DNA from: Arthrobacter sp. AZCC_0090
Lineage (GTDB): Bacteria > Actinomycetota > Actinomycetes > Actinomycetales > Micrococcaceae
Direction of reading: 5' to 3'
Assembly (NCBI RefSeq): GCF_014207375.1
Contig: NZ_JACHEE010000001.1
Span: 186,001 to 250,000 of the forward strand
Length of the DNA: 64,000 bases
Position 1 is the first letter of the stretch. Every line of letters starts with the position of its first letter. Shown here one piece after another: positions 45,864-57,031 of this stretch. The notes below the pieces were generated by a model. The model searched no databases. It saw only the letters and a program-made list of their open reading frames with translations, and was not told where the DNA came from. The position numbers and the translations under genes are program-made.

Positions 45864-48542
45864 ATGAAGTCGCAGGAGATCACCAAACGCTGGGTGGACT
45901 TTTTTGTCAGCAAGGGCCATACCGCCGTCCCCTCAGCGTCGCTCGTGTCCAGCGACCCTTCCCTGCTCTTCACTGTGGCCGGCATGGTGCCCTTCATTCC
46001 TTACCTGACCGCCCGTGAGGAGCCGCCCTTCAACCGCGCCACGAGCGTCCAGAAGTGCATCCGCACAGGCGACATCGAGGAAGTGGGCAAGACCGCCCGC
46101 CACGGCACGTTTTTCCAGATGTGCGGAAACTTCTCTTTCGGGGACTACTTCAAGGAAGACGCCATCAAGTTTGCCTTCGAACTGCTCACCAAGAGCGTCG
46201 ACGACGGCGGCTATGGACTGGACGTTGAACGCCTCTGGGTGACCGTCTACGAGGAAGACGACGAAGCCCAGGATCTGTGGCTGAAGAACACCGGAATCCC
46301 CGCCTCCCGCATCCAGAGGATGGGGAAGGCGGACAACTACTGGTCTACCGGGCAGCCAGGTCCTGCCGGTCCGTGCTCGGAAATCTACTACGACCGCGGC
46401 CCGGCCTACGGCGCCGAGGGCGGTCCCATCGCGGACGAAAACCGCTATGTCGAAATCTGGAACCTCGTTTTCATGCAGTACCAGATTGAGAACGTTCGCT
46501 CCAAGGTGGACTTCGACATCGTCGGCGAGCTGCCCAAGAAGAACATCGACACCGGCCTGGGCATGGAGCGCCTCGCGATGATCCTGCAGGGCGTCGAGAA
46601 CATGTACGAGACCGACCAGGTCCGTCCCGTCATCGACAAGGCCGCAGCCCTGTCCGGCAAGGAATACACCTCCGCCGAGTCCGCTGACGACCCGCACCAC
46701 ACGGACGATGTCCGAATGCGCGTTGTTGCCGACCATATACGTTCGGCCCTCATGCTGATCTCCGACGGCGTGTCCCCCTCCAACGAAGGCCGCGGCTACG
46801 TCCTGCGCCGGCTCATTCGCCGTGCCGTCCGCGCCATGCGCCTCCTCGGAGTCGAAGAAGCCTGCCTTCCGCAGTTGCTTCCGGCATCCCGAGACGCCAT
46901 GAAGGGCGTGTACCCCATCGTGGAGACCGATTTCGACCGCATCAGCCGCATCGCCTATGCCGAAGAAAAAGCCTTCCTGCGCACCATCGCCTCGGGTACC
47001 GCGCGCCTCGAGGAAGCCGTGGTGCTCTCCAAGGCTGCCGGCAAGCCGCTGTCCGGCGAAGATGCCTTCGCCCTTCACGACACCTACGGGTTCCCGATCG
47101 ATCTCACCCTCGAAATGGCCGAGGAAGCCGGCCTGAAGGTTGACGAAGCCGAATTCCGTAGCCTCATGCTCGAACAACGCCAGCGTGCACAGGCAGATGC
47201 CAAGGCCAAGAAGGGTGGACACGCTGATGTCTCAGCCTTCCAGGAGCTCCTGGCCGAAGGGGTGACGGTGTTCACGGGCTACACCGAGTTGGAAAGCGAA
47301 GCCCGCGTGCGCGGCATCGTCAGCTCCGGCCGACGGGTCGCCCACGCTTCCACGGGCGACGAGATCGAACTCGTCCTCAACGAAACGCCGTTCTACGCCG
47401 AAGCCGGCGGCCAGTCCGCAGACAAGGGCCTCATCACCGGTGACGGCTTCGTCGTCGAGGTTCTCGACGTCCAACGCCCCGTGAAGGGCCTGAGCGTCCA
47501 CAAGGCGATCGTCCGCGAAGGCGAGATCGCTTCAGACGCCTTGGTCCGCGCCGCCGTCGACCGCGAACGGCGCCACGCCGCAGAGCAGGCGCACACTGGC
47601 ACGCACATTGTGCACGCTGCCCTTCATCAGATCCTTGGCCCGGAAGCCACCCAGCGTGGCTCTTTCAACAAGGCCGGTTACCTGCGCTTCGACTTCGCCT
47701 GGGGCGAGGGACTGAGTGCGGCTACGAAGTCCGAGATCGAAGAGGTCTCGAACATCGCCATCCGCAACAACTTCCAAGTGGACACCAAGGTCATGGGCCT
47801 TGCCGAGGCCAAAGCCCTGGGCGCCATGGCATTGTTCGGCGAGAACTACGGCAGCGAAGTTCGCGTGGTTGAGATCGACGGCGCGTGGTCCCGCGAGCTC
47901 TGCGGTGGCACCCATGTGGCCAACACCTCGCTCATTGGCAGCCTGTCGCTGCTTGGCGAGCAGTCCGTCGGTTCGGGAAACCGCCGTGTGGAAGCCTTCG
48001 TTGGCCTTGACGCCTTCCGGCACCTCGCTGCCGAGCGTGCCCTGGTCACCGAGCTCACGGAGATGCTCAAGGTCCCTTCGGGCCAACTGGCAGACCGGAT
48101 CTCCAGCACCTTGGCCAAGCTCAAGTCCACCGAGAAGGAACTGGACCGCCTCCGCAAGGAGCAGTTGACCGCGGTTGCGGCAAACCTCGTTGCCACGGCC
48201 CAGGACGCTGCGGGCGTCCGGGTGGTGGCGCACGACGCCGGCCAGGTCGGGGGAGCGGACGACCTCCGCAGCCTCGCCATGGACCTGCGCAACCGGCTCG
48301 GCTCCGACGCTTCCACGGTGGCAGTGGCCGGTGTCAGCAACGACCGCCCCGTCATCATCGTGGCCACCAACGAGGCCGCCCGTGACGCGGGCGTGAAGGC
48401 AGGCGCCCTGGTACGGGTGGCAGCGGGAATCCTCGGCGGCGGCGGCGGCGGCAAGGACGATGTCGCCCAAGGCGGCGGAACCGACGCCGCGAAGATCGCA
48501 CCGGCCCTTGCGGCCGTTGTGGACGCGATCGCCAAGCGCTGA
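45864..48542 (+). CDS. alaS: Alanyl-tRNA synthetase
   Basis: 892 aa. The catalytic core begins MKSQEITKRWVDFFVSKGH, with GTFFQMCGNFSFGDYF and GLGMERLAMILQG. The editing domain has FYAEAGGQSADKG, the zinc ligands HTGTHIVHAALHQ and CGGTHVANTS, and the C-terminal coiled-coil/C-Ala domain ends in a Gly-rich GGGGGGKDDVAQGGG. The ATG at 45864 matches the family start, although the nearest purine-rich sequence is rather far upstream; open frame continues upstream of it. First gene of the long alaS-aroB run. Confidence 0.97.
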   Translation: MKSQEITKRWVDFFVSKGHTAVPSASLVSSDPSLLFTVAGMVPFIPYLTAREEPPFNRATSVQKCIRTGDIEEVGKTARHGTFFQMCGNFSFGDYFKEDAIKFAFELLTKSVDDGGYGLDVERLWVTVYEEDDEAQDLWLKNTGIPASRIQRMGKADNYWSTGQPGPAGPCSEIYYDRGPAYGAEGGPIADENRYVEIWNLVFMQYQIENVRSKVDFDIVGELPKKNIDTGLGMERLAMILQGVENMYETDQVRPVIDKAAALSGKEYTSAESADDPHHTDDVRMRVVADHIRSALMLISDGVSPSNEGRGYVLRRLIRRAVRAMRLLGVEEACLPQLLPASRDAMKGVYPIVETDFDRISRIAYAEEKAFLRTIASGTARLEEAVVLSKAAGKPLSGEDAFALHDTYGFPIDLTLEMAEEAGLKVDEAEFRSLMLEQRQRAQADAKAKKGGHADVSAFQELLAEGVTVFTGYTELESEARVRGIVSSGRRVAHASTGDEIELVLNETPFYAEAGGQSADKGLITGDGFVVEVLDVQRPVKGLSVHKAIVREGEIASDALVRAAVDRERRHAAEQAHTGTHIVHAALHQILGPEATQRGSFNKAGYLRFDFAWGEGLSAATKSEIEEVSNIAIRNNFQVDTKVMGLAEAKALGAMALFGENYGSEVRVVEIDGAWSRELCGGTHVANTSLIGSLSLLGEQSVGSGNRRVEAFVGLDAFRHLAAERALVTELTEMLKVPSGQLADRISSTLAKLKSTEKELDRLRKEQLTAVAANLVATAQDAAGVRVVAHDAGQVGGADDLRSLAMDLRNRLGSDASTVAVAGVSNDRPVIIVATNEAARDAGVKAGALVRVAAGILGGGGGGKDDVAQGGGTDAAKIAPALAAVVDAIAKR

Positions 48543-48544
48543 TC

Positions 48545-49135
48545 TTGGAGGCCACCGCGAGCAACGACGGCTACCCCCGGGGCATCAAACTGGGGGTAGA
48601 CGTCGGCACCGTCCGTGTGGGCGTGGCCATCTGCGATCCAGACGGCATCCTGGCCACGCCGTTCAAGACGGTAAGCCGGGATGCAAAGAAGAATTCCGAC
48701 GTCGGGGTCATCGTCCGGCATGTCGCGGAGCTCGGCGCAGTCCAGATTTTCGTCGGGTTACCGCGCACGATGAAGGGTGAGGAACACGCGTCCGCCGTCA
48801 TGGCTACCGACTACGCGGAGTTGCTGGCGGCCCACTTGCAGCGCCGCGGACTTGACGTTCCCGTCAACATGGTGGACGAGCGGCTCAGTACCGTGACGGC
48901 CCACCGCAATCTCCATGAAGCTGGCATGAGCAGCAAGGATCATCGTAAAGTGGTGGATCAGGTTGCCGCTGCCGGAATTTTGCAGCACGCGATCGACATG
49001 CAAAAAGCCAGAGGTGCAGATGTGGGCAGGCGCGTGCAGGCGCCGATGCCACCCCAACACATTGACGGCGCCAGTGCGCCGCTGCCGGCCTCCGGCACAG
49101 ATCCACACTCTCCAACGAGGGGAAGACAATTGTGA
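48545..49135 (+). CDS. ruvX: Holliday junction resolvase-like RuvX/YqgF
   Basis: A 196-aa RNase H-fold nuclease, implicated in pre-16S rRNA 5' end maturation. Core motifs: KLGVDVGTVRVGVAICD, VGLPRTMKGEE, VDERLSTVTA and a C-terminal DQVAAAGILQHAID. A Pro/His-rich tail of about 40 residues extends beyond the usual family length. The start is TTG at 48545, two bases after alaS; no better start exists before the conserved core. It overlaps the mltG start. Confidence 0.92.
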   Translation: MEATASNDGYPRGIKLGVDVGTVRVGVAICDPDGILATPFKTVSRDAKKNSDVGVIVRHVAELGAVQIFVGLPRTMKGEEHASAVMATDYAELLAAHLQRRGLDVPVNMVDERLSTVTAHRNLHEAGMSSKDHRKVVDQVAAAGILQHAIDMQKARGADVGRRVQAPMPPQHIDGASAPLPASGTDPHSPTRGRQL

Positions 49136-50769
49136 GCCCGGTCAACAACGACCCCTCCAACGAAGCATCAGAAGACCGCACAAGGCCTCTGACGCGTCGT
49201 GAAATCCGTGCCAGGGAACGCTTCCTGGAGACGCAGAACCAAGAGGTGTTGCCACCACCTGTGCCTGTGCACTTTGAACCTGTCGCCGTACCGAAGCCGC
49301 AGTTGGCATATGTTCCGCACTACGCGCCGTCCGCCTCCGAAGCGCCGGCCCCCGTGGCGGAACTCCACGATGACAGCATTCGCAGCGAAACCCCGCCTTC
49401 CGAGGGCTTTCCTCCGCCGGCCGATGTGATTGCGCCAGGAGAAGCCAATGTGATTGCGCCAGAAGAAGACGTGCAGCAACACGAGGCTTCATATGATGAC
49501 GCCGTGCACGTTGACGTCCGTCATCACGACGCCGAGCACGCCGATTCGGTTCCGGTTTACGACCCCGCACACGGCGACGAGTTCCACGAACTGCATGCAC
49601 ATGACGAAGGTTATGAGCACCACGATCCCCATTTCGAATACGAAGTCCATGACGAGCACGATGCCCATGAACTCATCCCGGCCGCGATTCCCGTGGCAAA
49701 GGCTCCGTCGAAGAAGGTCCGTCGTCGCCGTCGTCTTCTTGCGCTCCTGCTCACCCTCACCGTTTTCGTCGCCGCGGTTGCGGTGGGAGCTCAGTTCCTG
49801 AAACCGCTGCTCGGCATGGACAAGGTCAACGACTACCCTGGCCCGGGCACCGGCTCCGTCACGGTCACGGTGGCTCCGGGTTCCGGCCCCAAACTGGTCG
49901 CGACCAACCTCCAGAACCAGCACGTCATCGCGAACGCCGATACGTTCCTGGCCGCATTCACGGCGGCCGGCGGTGAACTCTCACCGGGTGATTTCACGTT
50001 CCGCACGGAAATGAAGAACTCCGATGCCGTGAATGTCCTCCTCAACAAGGACGCCTCCAAGGTCATGTACTTCGCACTCAGTGCGGGGCTTCGAATCGGG
50101 GAGTCGCTCGATGCGATCTCCAAGGGTTCAGGTATCCCTCTGTCCGAGTTAAAGGCCCTCAGTGACTCGCCGGTCCAGTTTGGCGTCCCGGCCCCCGCAA
50201 AAAACCTGGAAGGCTTCCTCGCACCGGGGGAGTACCGCTTCCCCCTCGGGACCTCGGCCAAGGACATCCTCCAGAAACTCGTCACGGCCACCACGGACGA
50301 GCTCAAGGCGCAGGGCGTCACGGATCCCGCCAAGCAATACCAGACCATCACTGTCGCCAGCATTGTGCAGGCAGAAGGCGGCCAGGCCGATTACGGCAAC
50401 GTGGCTGGCGCAATCTACAACAGGCTCAAGCCGGGCAATACGGAGACGAACGGCCTCATCCAGTCGGACGCCACCGTCACCTATGGCCTCGGTACTAAGA
50501 CCTTCCACTTGACCGATGCCCAGAAGGCCGACAAGAGCAACCCCTACAACACCTATGCCAACGTGGGCCTGCCGGTTGGCCCGATCGGCTCGCCCGGCAA
50601 GACGGCCATCGACGCTGCCGCGAAGCCGACGCCCAACAACTACCTTTACTGGGTGACCATCAACCTCGACACCAAGGAGACGAAGTTCTCCAGCACGTTG
50701 GCGGAGCACAGCAAGTACGTTGAGCAATACAACGCATGGTGTGCCGCCAACGCGGGACGGTGCGTGTGA
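49132..50769 (+). CDS. mltG: Endolytic transglycosylase MltG with His-rich cytosolic region
   Basis: A 545-aa membrane enzyme cutting nascent glycan strands and setting their length. The YceG domain has its catalytic Glu415 in ASIVQAEGGQADYG, followed by VAGAIYNRL, GLIQSDATVTYGLG and PYNTYANVGLPVGPIGSPG. One membrane helix (residues 202-222) follows a very basic stretch. The cytosolic 195 residues are long for the family; residues 117-179 contain 15 histidines mixed with many Asp and Glu. The start is GTG at 49132, overlapping ruvX, with GGGGAAG upstream. It precedes aroE in a GTGA overlap. Confidence 0.95.
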   Translation: MSPVNNDPSNEASEDRTRPLTRREIRARERFLETQNQEVLPPPVPVHFEPVAVPKPQLAYVPHYAPSASEAPAPVAELHDDSIRSETPPSEGFPPPADVIAPGEANVIAPEEDVQQHEASYDDAVHVDVRHHDAEHADSVPVYDPAHGDEFHELHAHDEGYEHHDPHFEYEVHDEHDAHELIPAAIPVAKAPSKKVRRRRRLLALLLTLTVFVAAVAVGAQFLKPLLGMDKVNDYPGPGTGSVTVTVAPGSGPKLVATNLQNQHVIANADTFLAAFTAAGGELSPGDFTFRTEMKNSDAVNVLLNKDASKVMYFALSAGLRIGESLDAISKGSGIPLSELKALSDSPVQFGVPAPAKNLEGFLAPGEYRFPLGTSAKDILQKLVTATTDELKAQGVTDPAKQYQTITVASIVQAEGGQADYGNVAGAIYNRLKPGNTETNGLIQSDATVTYGLGTKTFHLTDAQKADKSNPYNTYANVGLPVGPIGSPGKTAIDAAAKPTPNNYLYWVTINLDTKETKFSSTLAEHSKYVEQYNAWCAANAGRCV

Positions 50770-51656
50770 GTAGACGTGCTGCCGTTTTGGGGCACCCCAT
50801 CAGCCACTCGAAGTCACCAGCACTCCATCGCGCAGCCTATGCGAAGCTTGGACTCGACATTGATTACTCAGCCATCGACGTGACGGTTGAGCGGCTGCCG
50901 GCCTTCATGGCGGGCCTTCAGGCGCAGGATAACTGGTGCGGTTTGTCCGTGACCATGCCCCTCAAGACCGCCATGGTGGACGAGGTCGATGAGGTCCGGG
51001 GGGCCGGCTCGCACCTGGGCGTCATCAACACCGTCGCGTTTGAAGCCACCGAGCACGGTGTACGGCGGGTTGGTCACAACACAGATGTGGCTGGCATCGT
51101 TCAAGCCGTCAGGAACGCCGGGGTCAAGGAGCGGCCGAGTTCCGCGATTCTTGGCGGCGGCGGAACGTCCGCGGCGGCCATTGCGGCGCTACACGAACTG
51201 GGTTCGGGCCATGTTGACGTCTACGTGCGCGACGCCGGACGGGCGGCCGAGGCGAAAGCCGCAGCTGCCGCCGTCGGACTCTCCGTACAACTCCGGCCGA
51301 TGACCGAGGCGGCTGAAGGCATCGCCGGAGCCGACCTGGTGATCTCCACTCTTCCGCCGCGGGCGGCGGACAGCATTGCCGCCGGGCTCGACCGGCTTCC
51401 CGACGATGTCAAGCGTCCCGACGATGGCAAGCGTCCCGACGATGTCTGGGGTGTGCTGCTCGACGTCGCCTACGATCCCTGGCCCAGCCGCATTGCCGAA
51501 GTGTGGCATTCGCGGGGTGGAGTAGTGGTTCCCGGACTGGAAATGCTGCTCTACCAAGCCGTCGAGCAAATTCGTTTGTTTTCCGGCGCTGAAGTCACCG
51601 CCGATGTCATAGATGTGATGTGCGACTCAGTCGGGCTACCCCGGCGGGTGTACTAG
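50766..51656 (+). CDS. aroE: Shikimate 5-dehydrogenase
   Basis: A 296-aa NADP-dependent enzyme reducing 3-dehydroshikimate to shikimate. The substrate site is [15 protein letters not shown], the catalytic Lys is in [11 protein letters not shown] and Asp in [10 protein letters not shown]. The NADP loop is [15 protein letters not shown], lacking the usual GAGG spelling, and [11 protein letters not shown] is near the C-terminus. Residues 212-228 are three tandem PDDVKR-type units from an 18-base DNA repeat, inserted before [14 protein letters not shown]. The start is GTG at 50766, overlapping the mltG stop; GTG 50760 is an alternative. Confidence 0.94.
   Translation: MSRRAAVLGHPISHSKSPALHRAAYAKLGLDIDYSAIDVTVERLPAFMAGLQAQDNWCGLSVTMPLKTAMVDEVDEVRGAGSHLGVINTVAFEATEHGVRRVGHNTDVAGIVQAVRNAGVKERPSSAILGGGGTSAAAIAALHELGSGHVDVYVRDAGRAAEAKAAAAAVGLSVQLRPMTEAAEGIAGADLVISTLPPRAADSIAAGLDRLPDDVKRPDDGKRPDDVWGVLLDVAYDPWPSRIAEVWHSRGGVVVPGLEMLLYQAVEQIRLFSGAEVTADVIDVMCDSVGLPRRVY
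51399..51449 (+). repeat. 18-bp tandem repeat inside aroE
   Basis: Units at 51399-51416, 51417-51434 and 51435-51449 (partial) differ by a single base between the first two. They encode [12 protein letters not shown] and PDDVW. The unit length is a multiple of three, so changes in copy number would keep the frame. Confidence 0.9.
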
Positions 51657-51682
51657 GGGCCTTACATGGCAGGATTGGATAT

Positions 51683-52881
51683 ATGTTGCGTTGGTTGACT
51701 GCCGGTGAATCCCATGGCCCGGCATTGCTCGGAATTGTTGAAGGCGTCCCCGCCGGTGTGGAACTCACCAGCGAGGAAATCCGCGATGCCTTGGCGCGCC
51801 GCCGTCTCGGCTATGGTCGAGGCGCCCGGATGAAGTTCGAGCAGGACGAAGTGAACATCCTTGGCGGCGTCAGGCACGGCGTCACGCAGGGCGGACCCGT
51901 TGCCATCCAGATCGGCAATACCGAGTGGCCCAAATGGGAGCAGATCATGTCTGCGGACCCCGTGGATCCCTCCCTCCTTGCCGAACAGGCACGCAACGCA
52001 CCCCTGACCCGCCCGCGGCCGGGCCACGCGGACTTCACAGGTATGCAGAAGTACGGATTCCCCGAGGCACGCCCCGTTCTTGAACGCGCCAGCGCCCGGG
52101 AAACCGCCACCCGTGTCGCGCTTGGCACAGTAGCGTCGCAATTCCTGAAGCAGCTCGGCATCGAACTCGTCAGCCACACTGTTTCCATCGCGAGCGTCAC
52201 CGTACCGGAGGGTCGGCCGCTGCCGGTGCCGTCCGATGTCCTGGCCCTCGACGCCGATCCCTTGCGGTGCTTCGACCGCGAGACCTCGGACGCCATGGTG
52301 GCCGAAGTCGACGCAGCGCACAAGGAAGGCGAGACCCTCGGCGGCATTGTCGAGGTCTTGGCCTACGGACTTCCGCCGGGACTCGGCAGCTACGTGCACT
52401 GGGACCGTCGCCTCGACTCCCGCTTGGCTGCTGCCCTGATGGGCATCCAGGCCATCAAGGGCGTCGAAGTCGGCGATGGCTTCCTCACCGCGGCCCGCCG
52501 AGGCTCCGCCGCGCACGACGAAATCGTCAAGGACGAGGCTGGCCGCATCGTGCGGAAGACCAACCGGGCAGGTGGCATTGAAGGCGGGATGAGCATCGGC
52601 GAAGTCCTGCGCGTTCGTGCGGCCATGAAGCCGATCGCTACTGTCCCGCGCGCACTGAAGACCATCGACGTCAGCACGGGTGAAGCTGCCAAGGCTCACC
52701 ACCAGCGCTCCGACGTCTGTGCCGTCCCGGCGGCGGGCGTCGTGGCCGAGGCCATGGTTGCCCTCGTTCTGGCCGAAGCTGTGACTGAGAAGTTCGGTGG
52801 CGACTCCGTCGCCGAAACCGCACGGAACCTTCGGGGCTACCTGGACAGCATTCCGGCAAACCTGGACTCGGTCGGCCACTA

Positions 52882-52882
<1 letters not shown>
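51683..52882 (+). CDS. aroC: Chorismate synthase
   Basis: A 399-aa FMN-dependent enzyme making chorismate from EPSP. Signatures: [49 protein letters not shown], and the C-terminal [11 protein letters not shown] and [17 protein letters not shown]. The ATG at 51683 gives the exact family N-terminus [12 protein letters not shown]. It starts 26 bases after aroE. Its TAG stop shares a base with the aroK GTG start. Confidence 0.98.
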
Positions 52883-55054
<2,172 letters not shown>

Positions 55055-55173
55055 ACGGGAGCGCCTCCTTGATGGTCTCGCCCGACTGATAGGGCGGGCG
55101 GCAGGCGCTGCGCAATTTGCCGGTAGAATGGTCTTTGGATTTTTGATAAATACGCGCTGGCGGCCGTCAAGGC

Positions 55174-55225
55174 ATGCCAGATTGGCATACCCGGCTGGAA
55201 GCTAGAAACAGTAGCTAGAACCAGT
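55174..55225 (+). promoter_or_regulatory. Palindrome and 13-bp tandem repeat in the efp leader
   Basis: 55174-55188 is a perfect inverted repeat (ATGCCA, 3-base spacer, TGGCAT). 55200-55212 and 55213-55225 are tandem 13-base units differing at one position (AGCTAGAA-ACAGT type). They lie 20-70 bases ahead of the efp start within a 192-base gap. Confidence 0.45.
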
Positions 55226-55246
55226 GAGAGAAACCAGAGGATAATA

Positions 55247-55810
55247 GTGGCAACCACAAATGACATCAAGAACGGCACCGTGCTGAAGCTCGAGGGCCAG
55301 CTCTGGAACATCATTGAGTTCCAGCACGTCAAGCCGGGCAAGGGCGGCGCGTTCGTGCGCACCAAGATGCGCAACGTCATGTCTGGCAAGGTGGTGGACA
55401 AGACGTTCAACGCCGGCCTCAAGATCGAAACCGCCACCGTTGACCGCCGCGACTACCAGTACCTGTACCAGGACGGTGCGGACTTCGTGTTCATGGATAC
55501 CCAGGACTTCGACCAGATCACGGTTTCCGGCGCCACGGTAGGCGACGCCACCAACTTCATGCTGGAAAACCAGATGGTCAACATTGCCATCCACGAGGGC
55601 ACCCCGCTCTACATTGAGCTGCCCCCGAGCGTCGTCCTCGAAATCACCTACACCGAGCCGGGACTGCAGGGTGACCGTTCCTCCGCTGGAACCAAGCCGG
55701 CCACCCTTGAAACCGGCTATGAGATCCAGGTGCCCCTGTTCGTTGAGAACAACACCAAGGTCAAGGTAGACACCCGCGACGGCAGCTACCTGGGCCGGGT
55801 CAACGACTAG
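55247..55810 (+). CDS. efp: Elongation factor P
   Basis: 187 aa, three beta-barrel domains resembling a tRNA. It rescues ribosomes stalled at consecutive prolines. The exposed loop [12 protein letters not shown] carries the Lys that reaches the peptidyl centre; no modification gene is visible nearby. [13 protein letters not shown] and [19 protein letters not shown] are family blocks. The start is GTG at 55247 with GAGGA upstream. It may be relevant to the proline-rich proteins in this genome. Followed by nusB with a one-base overlap. Confidence 0.97.
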   Translation: MATTNDIKNGTVLKLEGQLWNIIEFQHVKPGKGGAFVRTKMRNVMSGKVVDKTFNAGLKIETATVDRRDYQYLYQDGADFVFMDTQDFDQITVSGATVGDATNFMLENQMVNIAIHEGTPLYIELPPSVVLEITYTEPGLQGDRSSAGTKPATLETGYEIQVPLFVENNTKVKVDTRDGSYLGRVND

Positions 55811-56220
55811 TGAGTGCCCGTGGTAAGGCCCGTAACAGGGCCCTCGAAGTACTGTTTGAGGCGGAGCAGCGTTCCGCCTCCGCCTTCGAGGTCTTGAAGG
55901 CCCGCCGGGAAATGACCGATCTCGTAGTCAACCCGTACACGACCGACATCGTGGAGGGCGTGGTTGCCATGCAGCCGACCATCGACGAATTCCTTCAGAC
56001 CTACGCCCAGGGCTGGACCCTTGAGCGCATGCCGGCGGTTGACCGCATCATCCTGCGTATCGGCGCCTGGGAACTCCTCTACAACGACGACGTCCCGGAC
56101 GGCGTCGCGGTCAGTGAGGCAGTCGCGCTGGCCAAGGTCATGTCCACCGACGAATCGCCTGCGTTCATCAACGGCCTCCTCGGACGTCTCCAGAAGCTGA
56201 AGCCTTCCCTGCTCGCTTAA
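55810..56220 (+). CDS. nusB: Transcription antitermination factor NusB
   Basis: A 136-aa all-helical RNA-binding protein acting with NusE (S10) at boxA of rRNA operons. RGKARNRALEVLFEAEQRS is the N-terminal signature; RMPAVDRIILRIGAWELLY and AVALAKVMSTDESPAFINGLLG are diagnostic. The start is GTG at 55810, overlapping the efp stop by one base (TAGTG). A hairpin terminator follows. Confidence 0.97.
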   Translation: MSARGKARNRALEVLFEAEQRSASAFEVLKARREMTDLVVNPYTTDIVEGVVAMQPTIDEFLQTYAQGWTLERMPAVDRIILRIGAWELLYNDDVPDGVAVSEAVALAKVMSTDESPAFINGLLGRLQKLKPSLLA

Positions 56221-56239
56221 GCGGCAGTGAAAGCATCCG

Positions 56240-56279
56240 AAGGGCTGGTGCCCACAGGAAACTGTGGGCGCCAGCCCTT
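56240..56279 (+). terminator. Terminator after nusB
   Basis: 18-base arms 56240-56257 and 56262-56279 with a GAAA tetraloop and one wobble pair, followed by TGCG. It lies 19 bases beyond the nusB stop and separates the efp-nusB unit from the pyr operon. Confidence 0.8.
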
Positions 56280-56417
56280 TGCGTTGGCGGTTGCGATGGG
56301 GACTGCGCATGCACTCGGACGGTTGTGAGCTAAAACGCATGGTCCGCGCCCGGAGCGCGTCGGCCGGGCGCCACCGCTGTGGTAATTTTGTAGGGCAAAT
56401 GTTCCTTTTTTAATTCC

Positions 56418-56430
56418 GTCCCGTGAGGCG
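56418..56430 (+). promoter_or_regulatory. PyrR-binding-loop-like RNA motif in the pyr leader
   Basis: The bases match the PyrR loop consensus UCCnGnGAGGY, flanked by TTCC (56414-56417) and GGAA (56432-56435) that can close a stem. The ribosome binding site GGGGAG (56437-56442) is directly next to it, so PyrR binding could block pyrR translation initiation. The motif is visible; function is inferred from the Bacillus and mycobacterial systems. Confidence 0.55.
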
Positions 56431-56449
56431 GGGAAAGGGGAGACGAGCG

Positions 56450-57031
56450 ATGACTGAAGTCACTGCGCCGGTGCCGTCCCGGGTTGTCCTCAACCACGCG
56501 GATATCGACCGTGCGCTCACTCGTATCGCCCACGAGATCCTTGAGGCCAACAAGGGCTCCCAGGACTTGGTACTTTTGGGCATCCCTCGCCGCGGCTATC
56601 CGCTGGCTGTGCGGCTGGCAGACAAGATCGCCGCCGCGGATCCGTCCGTCAACGCCTCGGCAATAGTCGGTCAGTTGGACGTCACCATGTTCCGGGACGA
56701 TCTTTCCCGCCAGCCCGCCAGGCCGCCTTATCCCACCAAGCTGCCGCTGTCCGGCATCGACAACAAGGTTGTTGTCCTCATCGACGACGTCCTGTACTCG
56801 GGCCGCACCATCCGGGCAGCCCTAGACGCAATCGTCGACCTTGGCAGGCCCCGCATCGTTCGCCTCGCCGTCCTCGTGGACCGTGGCCACCGCGAATTGC
56901 CCATCCGCGCGGACCACGTGGGCAAGAACCTGCCCACCTCGTCCTCGGAAAAGGTCCGGGTCCACTTGGAAGAACTCGATTCGGTGGATGGTCAGCCCAT
57001 CAACGAAGTAGTCATCGAGGCCGGCGCATGA
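56450..57031 (+). CDS. pyrR: Bifunctional PyrR regulator/uracil phosphoribosyltransferase
   Basis: A 193-aa UMP-responsive RNA-binding regulator of the pyr operon, usually with weak UPRTase activity. The PRPP loop is [18 protein letters not shown], with [11 protein letters not shown] and [19 protein letters not shown] as other PyrR blocks. The ATG at 56450 is preceded by GGGAG at 7 bases. It overlaps pyrB (ATGA). A PyrR-loop-like sequence lies in its own leader. Confidence 0.96.
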   Translation: MTEVTAPVPSRVVLNHADIDRALTRIAHEILEANKGSQDLVLLGIPRRGYPLAVRLADKIAAADPSVNASAIVGQLDVTMFRDDLSRQPARPPYPTKLPLSGIDNKVVVLIDDVLYSGRTIRAALDAIVDLGRPRIVRLAVLVDRGHRELPIRADHVGKNLPTSSSEKVRVHLEELDSVDGQPINEVVIEAGA

